A stretch of DNA of 64,000 nt. It comes from an uncultured Mediterraneibacter sp. (GTDB lineage Bacteria > Bacillota > Clostridia > Lachnospirales > Lachnospiraceae). Position 1 is the first letter of the stretch, and the number at the start of each line of letters is the position of its first letter. The notes beneath the pieces were generated by a model, which worked only from the letters and a program-made list of their open reading frames with translations, searched no databases and was not told the origin of the DNA. Below, piece by piece: positions 15,878 to 24,874 of the stretch. The stretch is taken from assembly GCA_934309345.1 (NCBI GenBank), contig CAKRDD010000007.1:1-64000 (forward strand), in the 5' to 3' direction. A program made the position numbers and the translations under genes.

Positions 15878-16879
15878 ATGAAACACAAAAAAATACTGGC
15901 TTGTTTCCTTACATTTTCTTTTCTGCTGACCGGATGTTCCACAAAAGATCAGTCACAGTCGCTTTCTATGACAGGAACCTATTTCGACACCGTTGTTAAG
16001 ATTGAAGTCTGGGGAGCAGATTCTAAGATCATGGATGGCTGCAAAGATATCTGTGAGAAATATGAACAACTCTTAAGTCCTACGATCGATTCCAGTGAAA
16101 TCAGTCAGATCAATCAGGCACACGGTGCCTCCGTTTCTGTATCGAAAGAAACTGCTGATTTAATTGAACTGGGAAAGTATTATGGGGATCTTTCCGGCGG
16201 AAAATTTGATATCACAATCGCTTCTGCCAGTGATCTTTGGAATTTTCACGATAATGCGGATCATAGCATCCCTGACGCAGAGCAGCTGTCCGAAGCAGTT
16301 ACTCATATCAATTATAAAACTATAGAGGTCAACGGAACAACGGTAACCATGTCAGATCCTTATGCAAAGATTGATCTGGGTGGTATCGCCAAAGGCTATA
16401 TTGCAGATCAGGTAAAGAATTATCTTGTAGAAGAAGGAATAGAACATGCCTATATCAATCTCGGTGGTAACATACTGACACTCGGTGGAAAAACGGATGG
16501 TTCCAACTTCCGGATCGGTATCCAGAAACCATTTGCAGAAGACGGAACAGTGATGGCTGTTCTTCCGGTATCTGATAAGTCCATCGTATCTTCCGGAAAT
16601 TACGAACGGTACTTTAAGAAAGACGGAAAGATTTACCATCATATCCTTGACCCTTCTACAGGATATCCAATAGAAAATAACTTAAACCAGGTCACGATCA
16701 TCTCTGACAAATCGGTTGACGGGGACGCCTTAAGCACAACCTGTTATGCACTTGGACTGGATGAAGGATTAAAACTTATCCGAAGTATGGATAATATAGA
16801 GGCTGTATTTATTACTGATGACAATACGATTCACAAAAGCAGTGACTCTGTCAATTTAATCACTGATATTGATAACTAA
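15878..16879 (+). CDS. apbE: FAD:protein FMN transferase lipoprotein (ApbE/Ftp)
   Basis: A 333-residue lipoprotein. The signal peptide ends in a lipobox (LLTGC, cysteine near residue 20). The mature part is an ApbE domain: GTYFDTVVKIEVWG, the LSGGKFDITIAS segment, YAKIDLGGIAKGYIADQV, and YINLGGNILTLGGK, ending with HHILDPSTGYP and the metal-binding DALSTTCYALG. ApbE moves FMN from FAD to a threonine of target proteins outside the membrane. The obvious targets are RnfG and RnfD encoded 2-4 kb downstream. The ATG at 15878 follows GGAG; an upstream in-frame start would hide the signal peptide. Confidence 0.95.
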   Translation: MKHKKILACFLTFSFLLTGCSTKDQSQSLSMTGTYFDTVVKIEVWGADSKIMDGCKDICEKYEQLLSPTIDSSEISQINQAHGASVSVSKETADLIELGKYYGDLSGGKFDITIASASDLWNFHDNADHSIPDAEQLSEAVTHINYKTIEVNGTTVTMSDPYAKIDLGGIAKGYIADQVKNYLVEEGIEHAYINLGGNILTLGGKTDGSNFRIGIQKPFAEDGTVMAVLPVSDKSIVSSGNYERYFKKDGKIYHHILDPSTGYPIENNLNQVTIISDKSVDGDALSTTCYALGLDEGLKLIRSMDNIEAVFITDDNTIHKSSDSVNLITDIDN

Positions 16880-16881
16880 AG

Positions 16882-16920
16882 AAAAGGAAGCTGATCATTT
16901 TAAATCTTCAGCTTCCTTTT
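16882..16920. terminator. Bidirectional terminator between apbE and rnfB
   Basis: AAAAGGAAGCTGA pairs with TCAGCTTCCTTTT. apbE (plus) and rnfB (minus) converge on it and T-rich stretches follow on both strands. Confidence 0.88.
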
Positions 16921-16955
16921 CTGATCTCTTTTTTCAATAAAATCCTGTCGTATTA

Positions 16956-17753
16956 TTAACGTAATGTAATAATCTTTCTCGGGCATTTTTCTACACAAAC
17001 ACCACACTCTGTACATTTATCTGCATCGATATGTGCAAGGAAATTCGTTACAGTGATCGCTCCTGCTTCACAGTTCTTCTCACAGAGACGACATCCGATA
17101 CATCCGGCCTGACAGATTGTCAACTGTACTTTTCCTTTTGCATTGGAATTACAGCGTACAAATGTCTTCTGCTCATATGGAATCAGCTCGATCAGGTGTT
17201 TTGGACATGCTGCAATACATTTTCCACATGCTTTACATGCTTCTTTGTCAACAACAGCAATTCCATCTACTACATGAATTGCATCAAACGGACAGGCAGC
17301 AACACAAGAACCGAATCCAAGACATCCTGAATTACATCCCTTTGCTCCTCCATTCTGCATCATGCTTGCCATCGTACAATCCTGAATACCTGTGTAATCA
17401 TAATCTAAAATTGCTTTTTCGCAGGTTCCGGCACATTTTACAAAAGCGGTCTGTCTCTCCTGTGTGCCTGCTACAACACCCATGATATCACCGATCTTTG
17501 CAGCAACAGGTGCCCCACCAACCGGACATCCACTGACTTCTGCTTCACCTTTTACGATTGCAGCTGCAAGTCCTGAACAGCCTGCATAACCGCATCCACC
17601 ACAGTTATTTCCCGGGAGAACGCCCAAAATCGCTTCTTCACGTTCATCTACTTTTACAGCAAACTTCTTACCTGCGATTCCGAGGAAAACACCGATGAAT
17701 AAACCGGTTCCACCGACGACTACTGCCGCCAAAATAATTCCTGTCATACTCAT
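16956..17753 (-). CDS. rnfB: Rnf electron transport complex subunit B (iron-sulfur protein)
   Basis: A 265-residue subunit that passes electrons from ferredoxin into the Rnf complex. An N-terminal membrane helix (1-25) anchors it. An Fe-S domain follows (GNNCGGCGYAGCSGL near 48, with the fourth cysteine in VSGCPVGG). Further cysteine clusters include CLGFGSCVAACPF, CKACGKCIAACPK, CIGCRLCEKNCEA and CTECGVCVEKCPR, so several 4Fe-4S centres are expected. It is the last gene of rnfCDGEAB, the order usual in Clostridia. Confidence 0.96.
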   Translation of the reverse strand: MSMTGIILAAVVVGGTGLFIGVFLGIAGKKFAVKVDEREEAILGVLPGNNCGGCGYAGCSGLAAAIVKGEAEVSGCPVGGAPVAAKIGDIMGVVAGTQERQTAFVKCAGTCEKAILDYDYTGIQDCTMASMMQNGGAKGCNSGCLGFGSCVAACPFDAIHVVDGIAVVDKEACKACGKCIAACPKHLIELIPYEQKTFVRCNSNAKGKVQLTICQAGCIGCRLCEKNCEAGAITVTNFLAHIDADKCTECGVCVEKCPRKIITLR

Positions 17754-17765
17754 TTGCTCTTCCTC

Positions 17766-18380
17766 CTAAATTAATCCCGAGAATCCGAAAAATGCAATTG
17801 CCATCAGTCCTGCTGTAACAAGCACGATCGGAGTCCCCTGAAATGACTCACTGATATCATTGTATTCAATCTTCTCGCGAATTCCGGCCATCAGCACAAT
17901 TGATACAAGGAATCCGACAGCTGTAGCAAATCCATTTACGACACCTGTGAGAAGCCCCATACCTGCACTCATGTCATCATAGTAGCCATTCTGTACGTTT
18001 GTCAGTGCTACTCCGAGAACTGCACAGTTCGTTGTGATCAGCGGAAGATATACACCGAGCGCATTGTATAATGATGGCATCGCTTTCTTTAAGAACATCT
18101 CTACAAACTGTACAAGTGCTGCGATAACAAGAATAAATACAATCGTATTCAGGTAAGATAATTCTCCTCCCATGATATTTGGATTTCCGAGAATAAACTT
18201 ATAGATCAATCCAGTTACAAAAGATGCGATCGTAATAACGAATACAACCGCTCCGCCCATTCCGGCAGCAGTCTTCACATTCTTGGATACACCAAGGAAC
18301 GGACATATACCAAGAAACTGGCTCAGGACAACATTATTTACAAATGCTGAACCAACTGCAATTAATAATAATTCTTTCAC
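17766..18380 (-). CDS. rnfA: Rnf electron transport complex subunit A
   Basis: A 204-residue integral membrane protein with six helices. Family landmarks are NNVVLSQFLGICPFLGVSK near residue 15 and ITTNCAVLGVAL near 115; the cysteine in each lies at the interface with RnfE, where a membrane-embedded 2Fe-2S centre is expected from known Rnf/Nqr structures. The GTG start at 18380 follows GGAGGGG. It lies 15 bases after rnfE and 12 before rnfB. Confidence 0.96.
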   Translation of the reverse strand: MKELLLIAVGSAFVNNVVLSQFLGICPFLGVSKNVKTAAGMGGAVVFVITIASFVTGLIYKFILGNPNIMGGELSYLNTIVFILVIAALVQFVEMFLKKAMPSLYNALGVYLPLITTNCAVLGVALTNVQNGYYDDMSAGMGLLTGVVNGFATAVGFLVSIVLMAGIREKIEYNDISESFQGTPIVLVTAGLMAIAFFGFSGLI

Positions 18381-18395
18381 TTTCTGTCCCCTCCT

Positions 18396-19112
18396 TTATT
18401 CGTTCTTTGCGTCTTCTTCGCCTGTCGGGAAGATCTTTCCACTGCAGGATGAAGCATTCCCGCAGCTTGCACAGCCTTCTCCGCATCCGACTGTCTCCGG
18501 AACCTTCTTTCCTTTCTTTGCCATATTGTTCTTTACTTTATTCTGTAAAGCAACAAGACCTGCAAGGACAAAGAATGCTCCCGGTGCAAGGATGAAGATT
18601 GTCAGTGGCTCGTAAGATTCCGGCATAACACGGATATCAAAGATCTTACCTGCACCGATCAGTTCTCTGACAATACCGATTGCTGTAAGACCCACAGTAA
18701 ATCCAAGTCCCATACCGATTCCATCAAAGATAGAAGGAAGAACCGGATTCTTTGAAGCATAGCTCTCTGCTCTTCCGAGGATGATGCAGTTTACAACGAT
18801 CAGAGGAATATAAAGTCCAAGTGAATCATAAAGGCTTGGAACAAATCCTTCCATCAGGAACTGTACAATTGTTACGAAAGAAGCAACAATAACGATAAAT
18901 GCCGGCATTCTGACAGAATCCGGAATAATCTTTCTCAACATAGAAATCAACATGTTAGACATGATCAATACAACTGTTGTAGAAAGTCCCATACCAACAC
19001 CGTTGATCGCAGATGTTGTAACCGCAAGTGTCGGACACATACCAAGCATAAGGACGAAGGTCGGATTTTCTTTTACAAGACCGTTATACAGCCGTTCTGT
19101 ACATTTATTCAT
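18396..19112 (-). CDS. rnfE: Rnf electron transport complex subunit E with a cysteine-rich tail
   Basis: A 238-residue subunit, paralogous to RnfA and paired with it around the intramembrane iron-sulfur centre. Six helices span about residues 18-195, with LMLGMCPTLAVTTSAING near 22 and PLIVVNCIILGRAES near 108. The C-terminal 35 residues are unusual: VGCGEGCASCGNASSCSG is cysteine-rich (five cysteines) and lies after the last helix. The usual protein ends soon after the helix. rnfE overlaps rnfG by eight bases, suggesting translational coupling. Confidence 0.95.
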   Translation of the reverse strand: MNKCTERLYNGLVKENPTFVLMLGMCPTLAVTTSAINGVGMGLSTTVVLIMSNMLISMLRKIIPDSVRMPAFIVIVASFVTIVQFLMEGFVPSLYDSLGLYIPLIVVNCIILGRAESYASKNPVLPSIFDGIGMGLGFTVGLTAIGIVRELIGAGKIFDIRVMPESYEPLTIFILAPGAFFVLAGLVALQNKVKNNMAKKGKKVPETVGCGEGCASCGNASSCSGKIFPTGEEDAKNE

Positions 19113-19719
19113 TACTTCCGCCTCCTAACTCATTTTGAAAATATACAAGTGCAGAGTCTACTGCATTTGTCACAGCATTGGTTGTGATCGTAGCACCACT
19201 GATGGCGTCGATCATGTCATCTCCTGACTCTCCTGTCTTTGTATATGTAAACTTTTCTACATTCTTATCTTTAAACTGATCTTTGAAATCTGCTTCCTTA
19301 GCTTTCATTCCAAGACCTGCTGTCTCGCTGATACTGAGCATTTCAATACCTGTTACTGTTCCATCTTCCCTGATACCTACAGAAATATCAATATCTCCGC
19401 CGTATCCTTCATGTGATGTAACATTTACGACATAACCAACCGTCTCACCGGAAGAGTCTTTTCCCTCAGCCACCTCAGAAATATCATCTGAAGTGTATCC
19501 ATTTTCTTTCAGAAGGGCTGAAGCTGCATCAGCATCAAATTCTGTATCCGAGTCAAATGTCTCTGCATCTGAAAGAACAGAACGAAATGCTTCCTGTTTT
19601 GCCTCCTCCTGTGCTTTCGCGATTGGATCTTTTGTCACACCATATACAACTCCGAGAAGGAGACCTGCAACAACAGTGATCGCTGTCAGAATCAACGTGT
19701 TTTTAACAATTTTATTCAT
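19105..19719 (-). CDS. rnfG: Rnf electron transport complex subunit G (covalent FMN)
   Basis: A 204-residue subunit with one N-terminal membrane helix (about 8-28) and an extracytoplasmic FMN-binding domain. The flavinylation motif DAISGATITTNAV lies near residue 172; the threonine after SGAT-I is the expected FMN attachment site, modified by ApbE. The segment ISETAGLGMKAKEADFKDQF is the usual family sequence before it. It follows rnfD directly (they share the base at 19719) and overlaps rnfE. Confidence 0.96.
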   Translation of the reverse strand: MNKIVKNTLILTAITVVAGLLLGVVYGVTKDPIAKAQEEAKQEAFRSVLSDAETFDSDTEFDADAASALLKENGYTSDDISEVAEGKDSSGETVGYVVNVTSHEGYGGDIDISVGIREDGTVTGIEMLSISETAGLGMKAKEADFKDQFKDKNVEKFTYTKTGESGDDMIDAISGATITTNAVTNAVDSALVYFQNELGGGSNE

Positions 19720-20651
19720 TACTTTTCTCCTCCTTTACCAAATGGTTTTGGAAGAGTAACCTTCTCGATCAACGGAACTAAAAGGTTACTGATGATGATC
19801 GCATAGGAAACTCCTTCTGCTGATCCACCAAAAAGACGGAACAGACCTGTCAGACATCCAAGACAGATTCCAAAAAGGATCTTTCCTTTGCTCGTGATCG
19901 GAGATGTTACATAATCTGTTGCCATAAACCATGCTCCAAGCATCAGACCACCACCACAAAGATGCGCTGTGATGTACTGAGGATCGAATCCATGTCCTCC
20001 AAACAATGTGATAAAAATCACAAATGTCACAATGTAAGTTCCAGGAATTCTAAGATCAATTACACCCATAAGAATCAGGAACATTGCACCGATCATAATT
20101 GCAACTACAGAAGTCTCTCCGATTGTTCCTCTGATATTTCCGAGAAGCATAGACAATGTATTCACTGTTTCTCCTGCTTTCAGTTCTGCCAGAGGAGTCG
20201 GTCCTGTCACTCCGTCGTAAACAAAATAAGTCATCTTTCCTGCAAAACAGATCAGCAGAAAACAACGTGCTCCCAATGCAGGGTTCATGAAGTTCTGTCC
20301 AAGTCCTCCAAATAACTGTTTCACAACAATGATGGCAAATACTGCACCAAGCACACCCATCCACCACGGGAGTGTCGGAGGAAGATTCAATGCGAGCAGA
20401 AGTCCTGTTACAACCGCACTGAAATCATTGATTGTAATTGGCTTATGCATTAATTTTTCATAAAGATACTCAGATAAAACAGCCGCTGCCGTTGTAACAA
20501 CTACAAGAATCCAGGCATTCTCATGACGGAAATTCCAGATTCCGAAAAATGTAGCCGGAAGAAGTGCGATCACAACATAAAGCATAATGTTGCTGCTTGT
20601 CACTTTATCACGGATATGCGGCGAAGAAGATACGTTATATTTCTCGTTCAC
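19719..20651 (-). CDS. rnfD: Rnf electron transport complex subunit D
   Basis: A 310-residue membrane subunit with about nine helices. It starts VSSSPHIRDKVTSSNIM, as most RnfD do, and contains GGLGQNFMNPALGARCFLL (near 120) and MATDYVTSPITSKGKILFG (near 241). The covalent FMN site is expected in the loop DGVTGPTPLAEL (near 153); here the residues before the threonine are GP rather than the more common GA. RnfD forms the ion-conducting part with RnfA and RnfE. The start is GTG. Confidence 0.95.
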   Translation of the reverse strand: MNEKYNVSSSPHIRDKVTSSNIMLYVVIALLPATFFGIWNFRHENAWILVVVTTAAAVLSEYLYEKLMHKPITINDFSAVVTGLLLALNLPPTLPWWMGVLGAVFAIIVVKQLFGGLGQNFMNPALGARCFLLICFAGKMTYFVYDGVTGPTPLAELKAGETVNTLSMLLGNIRGTIGETSVVAIMIGAMFLILMGVIDLRIPGTYIVTFVIFITLFGGHGFDPQYITAHLCGGGLMLGAWFMATDYVTSPITSKGKILFGICLGCLTGLFRLFGGSAEGVSYAIIISNLLVPLIEKVTLPKPFGKGGEK

Positions 20652-20667
20652 TTTACTTCAACCTCTC

Positions 20668-21987
20668 TTATTTCTTCTTTCTATTTGCCAATGCTGTCTT
20701 ACGCATTGAACCAATTGCCTGTTTCAGCTGACGTTTCGCCGGACAGACATAACTGCAGGAACCACATTCCACACATTCCAATCCATTCCATGCAACAAAA
20801 GATGCCTCATCTTTTCTCTTTGAAAAGTCTGCAAGTCTGGATGGAATAATTCTGCTTGGACAGATCTCCACACATCTTCCACAGTTAATACATGCAGTCT
20901 CAAGACTCTTTGCCACAACGTCTTCTTTAAAAAGCAGAATAGAGGAAGAAGTCTTTGTAACCGGTGCATCCATTGTCACCATGGCAAATCCCATCATCGG
21001 TCCTCCGGAGATCAGTTTCTGCGGTTCCGCTTTCAAACCTCCTGCTGCCTCAACCAGCTCTCTGTGGTTTATTCCAAAAGGAGCCATAAAGTTTCCTGGT
21101 TTTTCGACTGCATCGCCGCTCACTGTAACAACACGTTCCATCAACGGTTTTCCTTTGATTACCGCATTGTGGATTCCAATCAAAGTCTCCACGTTATCAA
21201 CAATACATCCTGCATCTGCCGGAAGCATGGTAGAATTGATTGCTCGTTTTGTCACTGCATAGATCAACTGACGTTCTGCCCCCTGTGGATATTTTGTCAT
21301 CAATGCTTTCACATCAATTCTTGATTCGCCGGCAACTGCTTTCTGTAACTTTTCAATACAATCTTTCTTGTTATCCTCTACAGCAAAAACACCTCTTGCA
21401 TTTGGGAATAAAGAAAGGATGACCTTCATTCCGCTGACAAGATCTTCTGTATACTCGAGCATTCTTCTGTAATCTGCAGTGATATAAGGTTCACACTCAG
21501 CACAGTTTGCAATAATATATTCTATCTTATCCGGTTCCTTTGGAGAAAGCTTTACCTTTGTAGGGAATCCTGCACCACCCATTCCTACGATTCCGGCATC
21601 TCCAATCTTATTAATGATTTCTTCCCTTGTCATCTCTTCCAAAGGCTTTACCGGTTCATATTCAACTTCCTTATACTCTCCATCGTTTTCTACAACAATG
21701 CACTCCACCTGGGATCCAGTTGGATTAAAACGTTGTTCCAATCCTTTCACTTTACCGGAGACAGATGAATAGATCGGAGAAGATACAAATCCTCCCGCTT
21801 CAGCAATCAACTGTCCTTTCAGCACACAATCGCCTTTCTTAACTACCGGTTTAGCCGGTGCTCCTATATGCTGTGAAAGTGGATAGACCAGTTCACCCTG
21901 AGGTACTACAGGTCTGATCGGCTGATCCTTTGAAAAACGTTTTCCATCATCTGGATGGATTCCGCCTTTAAATGTCAAAAGCCCCAT
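20668..21987 (-). CDS. rnfC: Rnf electron transport complex subunit C (NADH-binding)
   Basis: A 439-residue peripheral subunit that exchanges electrons with NAD. The glycine-rich NADH/FMN fold is visible at GIVGMGGAGFPTKVKL (near 135), a NuoF-like segment. Two 4Fe-4S motifs lie near the C-terminus: CINCGRCVEICPSRIIP (near 370) and CVECGSCSYVCPAKRQL (near 410). The start at 21987 follows GGAAGG. It is the first gene of the rnfCDGEAB operon, which makes a ferredoxin:NAD oxidoreductase pumping sodium ions or protons. I found no convincing -35/-10 pair upstream. Confidence 0.96.
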   Translation of the reverse strand: MGLLTFKGGIHPDDGKRFSKDQPIRPVVPQGELVYPLSQHIGAPAKPVVKKGDCVLKGQLIAEAGGFVSSPIYSSVSGKVKGLEQRFNPTGSQVECIVVENDGEYKEVEYEPVKPLEEMTREEIINKIGDAGIVGMGGAGFPTKVKLSPKEPDKIEYIIANCAECEPYITADYRRMLEYTEDLVSGMKVILSLFPNARGVFAVEDNKKDCIEKLQKAVAGESRIDVKALMTKYPQGAERQLIYAVTKRAINSTMLPADAGCIVDNVETLIGIHNAVIKGKPLMERVVTVSGDAVEKPGNFMAPFGINHRELVEAAGGLKAEPQKLISGGPMMGFAMVTMDAPVTKTSSSILLFKEDVVAKSLETACINCGRCVEICPSRIIPSRLADFSKRKDEASFVAWNGLECVECGSCSYVCPAKRQLKQAIGSMRKTALANRKKK

Positions 21988-22136
21988 CTCATTTCCTTCC
22001 TTTCTTTTATCATTGTCATTACAACAATAATATTTTAATTTTGTAATACTTATTTTACTAGAATGCGCTCTGAAAATCTAGCAAATATGTAATAATTCTT
22101 GTATCTTTCGCTATACATCTTGTCGAATTTTTAACA

Positions 22137-22165
22137 GAAAAAGAACCTGCCAATGGCAGGTTCTT
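22137..22165 (-). terminator. Intrinsic terminator of the S1-domain gene
   Basis: On the minus strand AAGAACCTGCC pairs with GGCAGGTTCTT around a three-base loop and is followed by five T in total. It could act on the plus strand too. Confidence 0.9.
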
Positions 22166-22184
22166 CTAAAAAATAATCTATATC

Positions 22185-23261
22185 TTATTCCTCTGTCTCT
22201 TCAGCGTTGTCAGCCTCAAGAGCTTTCATGCTCAGGCTGATCTTCTTCTCTGCTTCGTTAAGATCAACGATCTTAGCTGTGATTTCCTGTCCGATTGCAA
22301 GAACATCAGATGGTTTCTCAACATGAGCTCTTGAAATCTGGGATACATGAAGAAGTGCGTCAACTCCCGGTGCAAGTTCTACGAATGCACCAAAGTCTGT
22401 CATACGTGCAACTTTTCCTGTAACTACTGTACCTACAGCGAAATCTTCTGCTGCATTTACCCATGGATTTGTCTCTGGGAATTTCAGGCTGAGCGCAATC
22501 TTTGTATCATGAATGTCTTTTACAAGAACTTTCAGTGTATCTCCTACATGGAATACTTTCTTCGGATTGTCAACTCTTCCCCATGACATCTCTGAGATGT
22601 GAAGAAGTCCGTCAACACCACCAAGGTCAACGAATGCTCCGAAATCTGTTACATTCTTAACAGTTCCTTCTACTGTATCACCAACATTGAGTTTCGCGAA
22701 CAGCTCTTTCTGCTTCTCAGCACGCTCTGCTACAAGAAGCTGTCTTCTATCACCGATCACACGGTTTCTTCTCGGGTTGAACTCGCTGATTACGAATTCG
22801 ATTTCCTGTCCTTCATACTTGCTGAGATCTTTCTCATAAGAATCGGAAACAAGGCTTGCCGGGATAAATACTCTTACTTCATCAACTGTTGTACAAATAC
22901 CGCCGCCAAGAATCTGTGTAACTGTAGCTTTCAGCACTTCGTGGTTTTCATATGCTTCGCGCAGTCTCTCATTTCCTTTTTCTGCAGCCAGTCTCTTATA
23001 TGTAAGAAGAACCTGACCCTCTCCGTCATTTACCTTCAGTACCTTAACTGTCATTGTATCACCTACGGATACAACTGTTGTAAGGTCAAGAGACTGATCG
23101 TTGGAATATTCGCTCTTTGTGATGATACCGTCTGCTTTATATCCAATGTTCAGGATAATCTCATCCGGTTTCACGTCGATTACTGTACCTTCGACAACCT
23201 CTCCATTGTGAATTGTTTTAAATGACTCTTCTAACATCTGTTCAAAAGATAATTCTGACAT
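22185..23261 (-). CDS. Ribosomal protein S1-like RNA-binding protein (four S1 domains)
   Basis: A 358-residue protein built from four S1 repeats, starting near residues 18, 102, 193 and 276. The third and fourth are the best conserved (VEGTVKNVTDFGAFVDLGG and VTGKVARMTDFGAFVELAPG); the second is divergent, as usual in four-domain Firmicute S1 proteins. It probably aids translation or RNA turnover. The ATG at 23261 follows GAGGAGG and lies inside the last 20 bases of ispH. In many Clostridia IspH and S1 are fused or adjacent. The C-terminus is acidic. Confidence 0.92.
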   Translation of the reverse strand: MSELSFEQMLEESFKTIHNGEVVEGTVIDVKPDEIILNIGYKADGIITKSEYSNDQSLDLTTVVSVGDTMTVKVLKVNDGEGQVLLTYKRLAAEKGNERLREAYENHEVLKATVTQILGGGICTTVDEVRVFIPASLVSDSYEKDLSKYEGQEIEFVISEFNPRRNRVIGDRRQLLVAERAEKQKELFAKLNVGDTVEGTVKNVTDFGAFVDLGGVDGLLHISEMSWGRVDNPKKVFHVGDTLKVLVKDIHDTKIALSLKFPETNPWVNAAEDFAVGTVVTGKVARMTDFGAFVELAPGVDALLHVSQISRAHVEKPSDVLAIGQEITAKIVDLNEAEKKISLSMKALEADNAEETEE

Positions 23262-24096
23262 TATTTTGAACCTCCTCAATTATATTGTTGGGCGTGGATG
23301 CCCCTGCTGTAATACCTACCGTTTCCACTGACCCTAATTGATTCAAATCCAAATCGCCAAGTGTCTGTATATAGTACGTATTGTTACATGCTTTGCGGCA
23401 TATTTCAAATAACTTCTGGGTATTGGAACTATGTTTGTCACCAATAACGATCATAGCATCCACCGTCTCTGCTATGCTCTGCGCTTCTGTCTGGCGCTCC
23501 TTCGTAGCATTACAGATTGTATTTAAAACACTTACATCATAACTCTTTTTTTCAAGAATTTCAACTAATTCTTTAAATTTATTGTAATTAAATGTCGTCT
23601 GGGCAACGATACAAATCTTTTTTCCCTGCTCACAAGAATAATTTTCTGCTTCTTCCTTTGTCTGAAAGACCTCTACATGGTCTCCTGCCCAGCCCTTAAT
23701 TCCCTGAACCTCCGGATGTTCCGGATTTCCAATGATAATAATATTCTCGCCCATCTCACTGTGTTTCTGCACGATATTATGGATTTTCTTAACAAATGGA
23801 CACGTAGCATCTACAATCTGGATTTTCTTACTTTCCAATCTGTCATACACATCTTTTGCCACCCCGTGAGAGCGGATAATAACAGTTCCCCTTTCCAGTG
23901 TATCCAGCTCTTCTTCGCTGCGAAGGACGATCACACCTTTCTGCTCCAGATCTTTCACCACTTCTTCATTATGGATAATCGGACCATACGTATAGATCGG
24001 AAGATTCTGATTCTCTTCCACCTGTTCATAGACTGTATCCACTGCACGCTTGACGCCGAAACAAAATCCAGCTGATTTCGCCTTTATTACTTTCAT
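23242..24096 (-). CDS. ispH: 4-hydroxy-3-methylbut-2-enyl diphosphate reductase
   Basis: A 284-residue IspH, which makes IPP and DMAPP in the last step of the non-mevalonate isoprenoid pathway. The three iron-sulfur cysteines are in GFCFGVKRAV (near 12), DATCPFVKK (near 95) and NTICNATKERQ (near 189). HGV (near 74), the TTFN motif and the SSNT segment also match. The start at 24096 follows AGGAG; an upstream TTG gives only a six-residue extension. It is 20 bases after cmk and overlaps the S1 gene, a typical Clostridia order. Confidence 0.96.
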   Translation of the reverse strand: MKVIKAKSAGFCFGVKRAVDTVYEQVEENQNLPIYTYGPIIHNEEVVKDLEQKGVIVLRSEEELDTLERGTVIIRSHGVAKDVYDRLESKKIQIVDATCPFVKKIHNIVQKHSEMGENIIIIGNPEHPEVQGIKGWAGDHVEVFQTKEEAENYSCEQGKKICIVAQTTFNYNKFKELVEILEKKSYDVSVLNTICNATKERQTEAQSIAETVDAMIVIGDKHSSNTQKLFEICRKACNNTYYIQTLGDLDLNQLGSVETVGITAGASTPNNIIEEVQNNVRIIF

Positions 24097-24116
24097 TCTA
24101 TCCAACTCCTGCAAAT

Positions 24117-24776
24117 TTATCTATGACAATATCTGGAAATCGTGTTTACAACTTCTTTCAGTGTCATGTCAGAACTGTCAACAAGTATCGCATCCTCTGC
24201 TTTTTTCAGTGGCGCGATCTTTCTTGTCATATCACGGTAATCTCTTTCCTCGATATCTTTCTCTATCTCTTTCAGATCACACTGTACTCCCTTTTCAACA
24301 AGCTCTTTATATCTTCTCTGTGCCCGGATTTTTACACTTGCCGTAAGATAGATCTTCACATCTGCCTCCGGAAGTACATGGGTACCGATGTCTCTTCCAT
24401 CCATGATCACATCTTTCTCTCTTGCAAGTGTTCTCTGAAGTTCCAGAAGTTTTCCTCTGACTTCCGGTATCGCAGATGTCATAGAAGCCATATTTCCAAC
24501 TTCTTCTGTACGAAGCTTTGCTGTAACATTCTCTCCATTTACATAGATCTGCTGGATTCCGCTTTCATAACCAATCGTTACTTCCACATCTTTGCAGGCC
24601 TCTATAATCTTTTCTGTATCTTTTGGATCAATTCCAAGATTCAGAAAGTGAATGGCCAATCCACGGTACATTGCGCCGGTATCTACATAAATATATCCGT
24701 TTTCTTTTGCAACCTGCTTTGCGATTGTACTTTTCCCTGCCCCTGCCGGTCCATCGATTGCTACATTATATCCCAT
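24117..24776 (-). CDS. cmk: Cytidylate kinase
   Basis: A 219-residue (d)CMP kinase. It has the P-loop IDGPAGAGKSTIAKQVAKE (residues 7-25), VDTGAMYRGLAI near 31, and VIMDGRDIGTHVLPEADVKIYLTAS near 100-124, all typical of the bacterial enzyme with its CMP-binding insert. It phosphorylates CMP and dCMP to diphosphates. It begins 98 bases after the flavoprotein gene and is followed closely by ispH; cmk-ispH-S1 is a recurring Clostridia cluster. Confidence 0.97.
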   Translation of the reverse strand: MGYNVAIDGPAGAGKSTIAKQVAKENGYIYVDTGAMYRGLAIHFLNLGIDPKDTEKIIEACKDVEVTIGYESGIQQIYVNGENVTAKLRTEEVGNMASMTSAIPEVRGKLLELQRTLAREKDVIMDGRDIGTHVLPEADVKIYLTASVKIRAQRRYKELVEKGVQCDLKEIEKDIEERDYRDMTRKIAPLKKAEDAILVDSSDMTLKEVVNTISRYCHR

Positions 24777-24874
24777 TTTTATTCCTCCATCTTTTCTTTC
24801 TACATTCCATTTTCAAATCTAACAGTAACATCTATTCTTCCTGTCACAGGATTCAGACATTCCCCAGTAAAATT

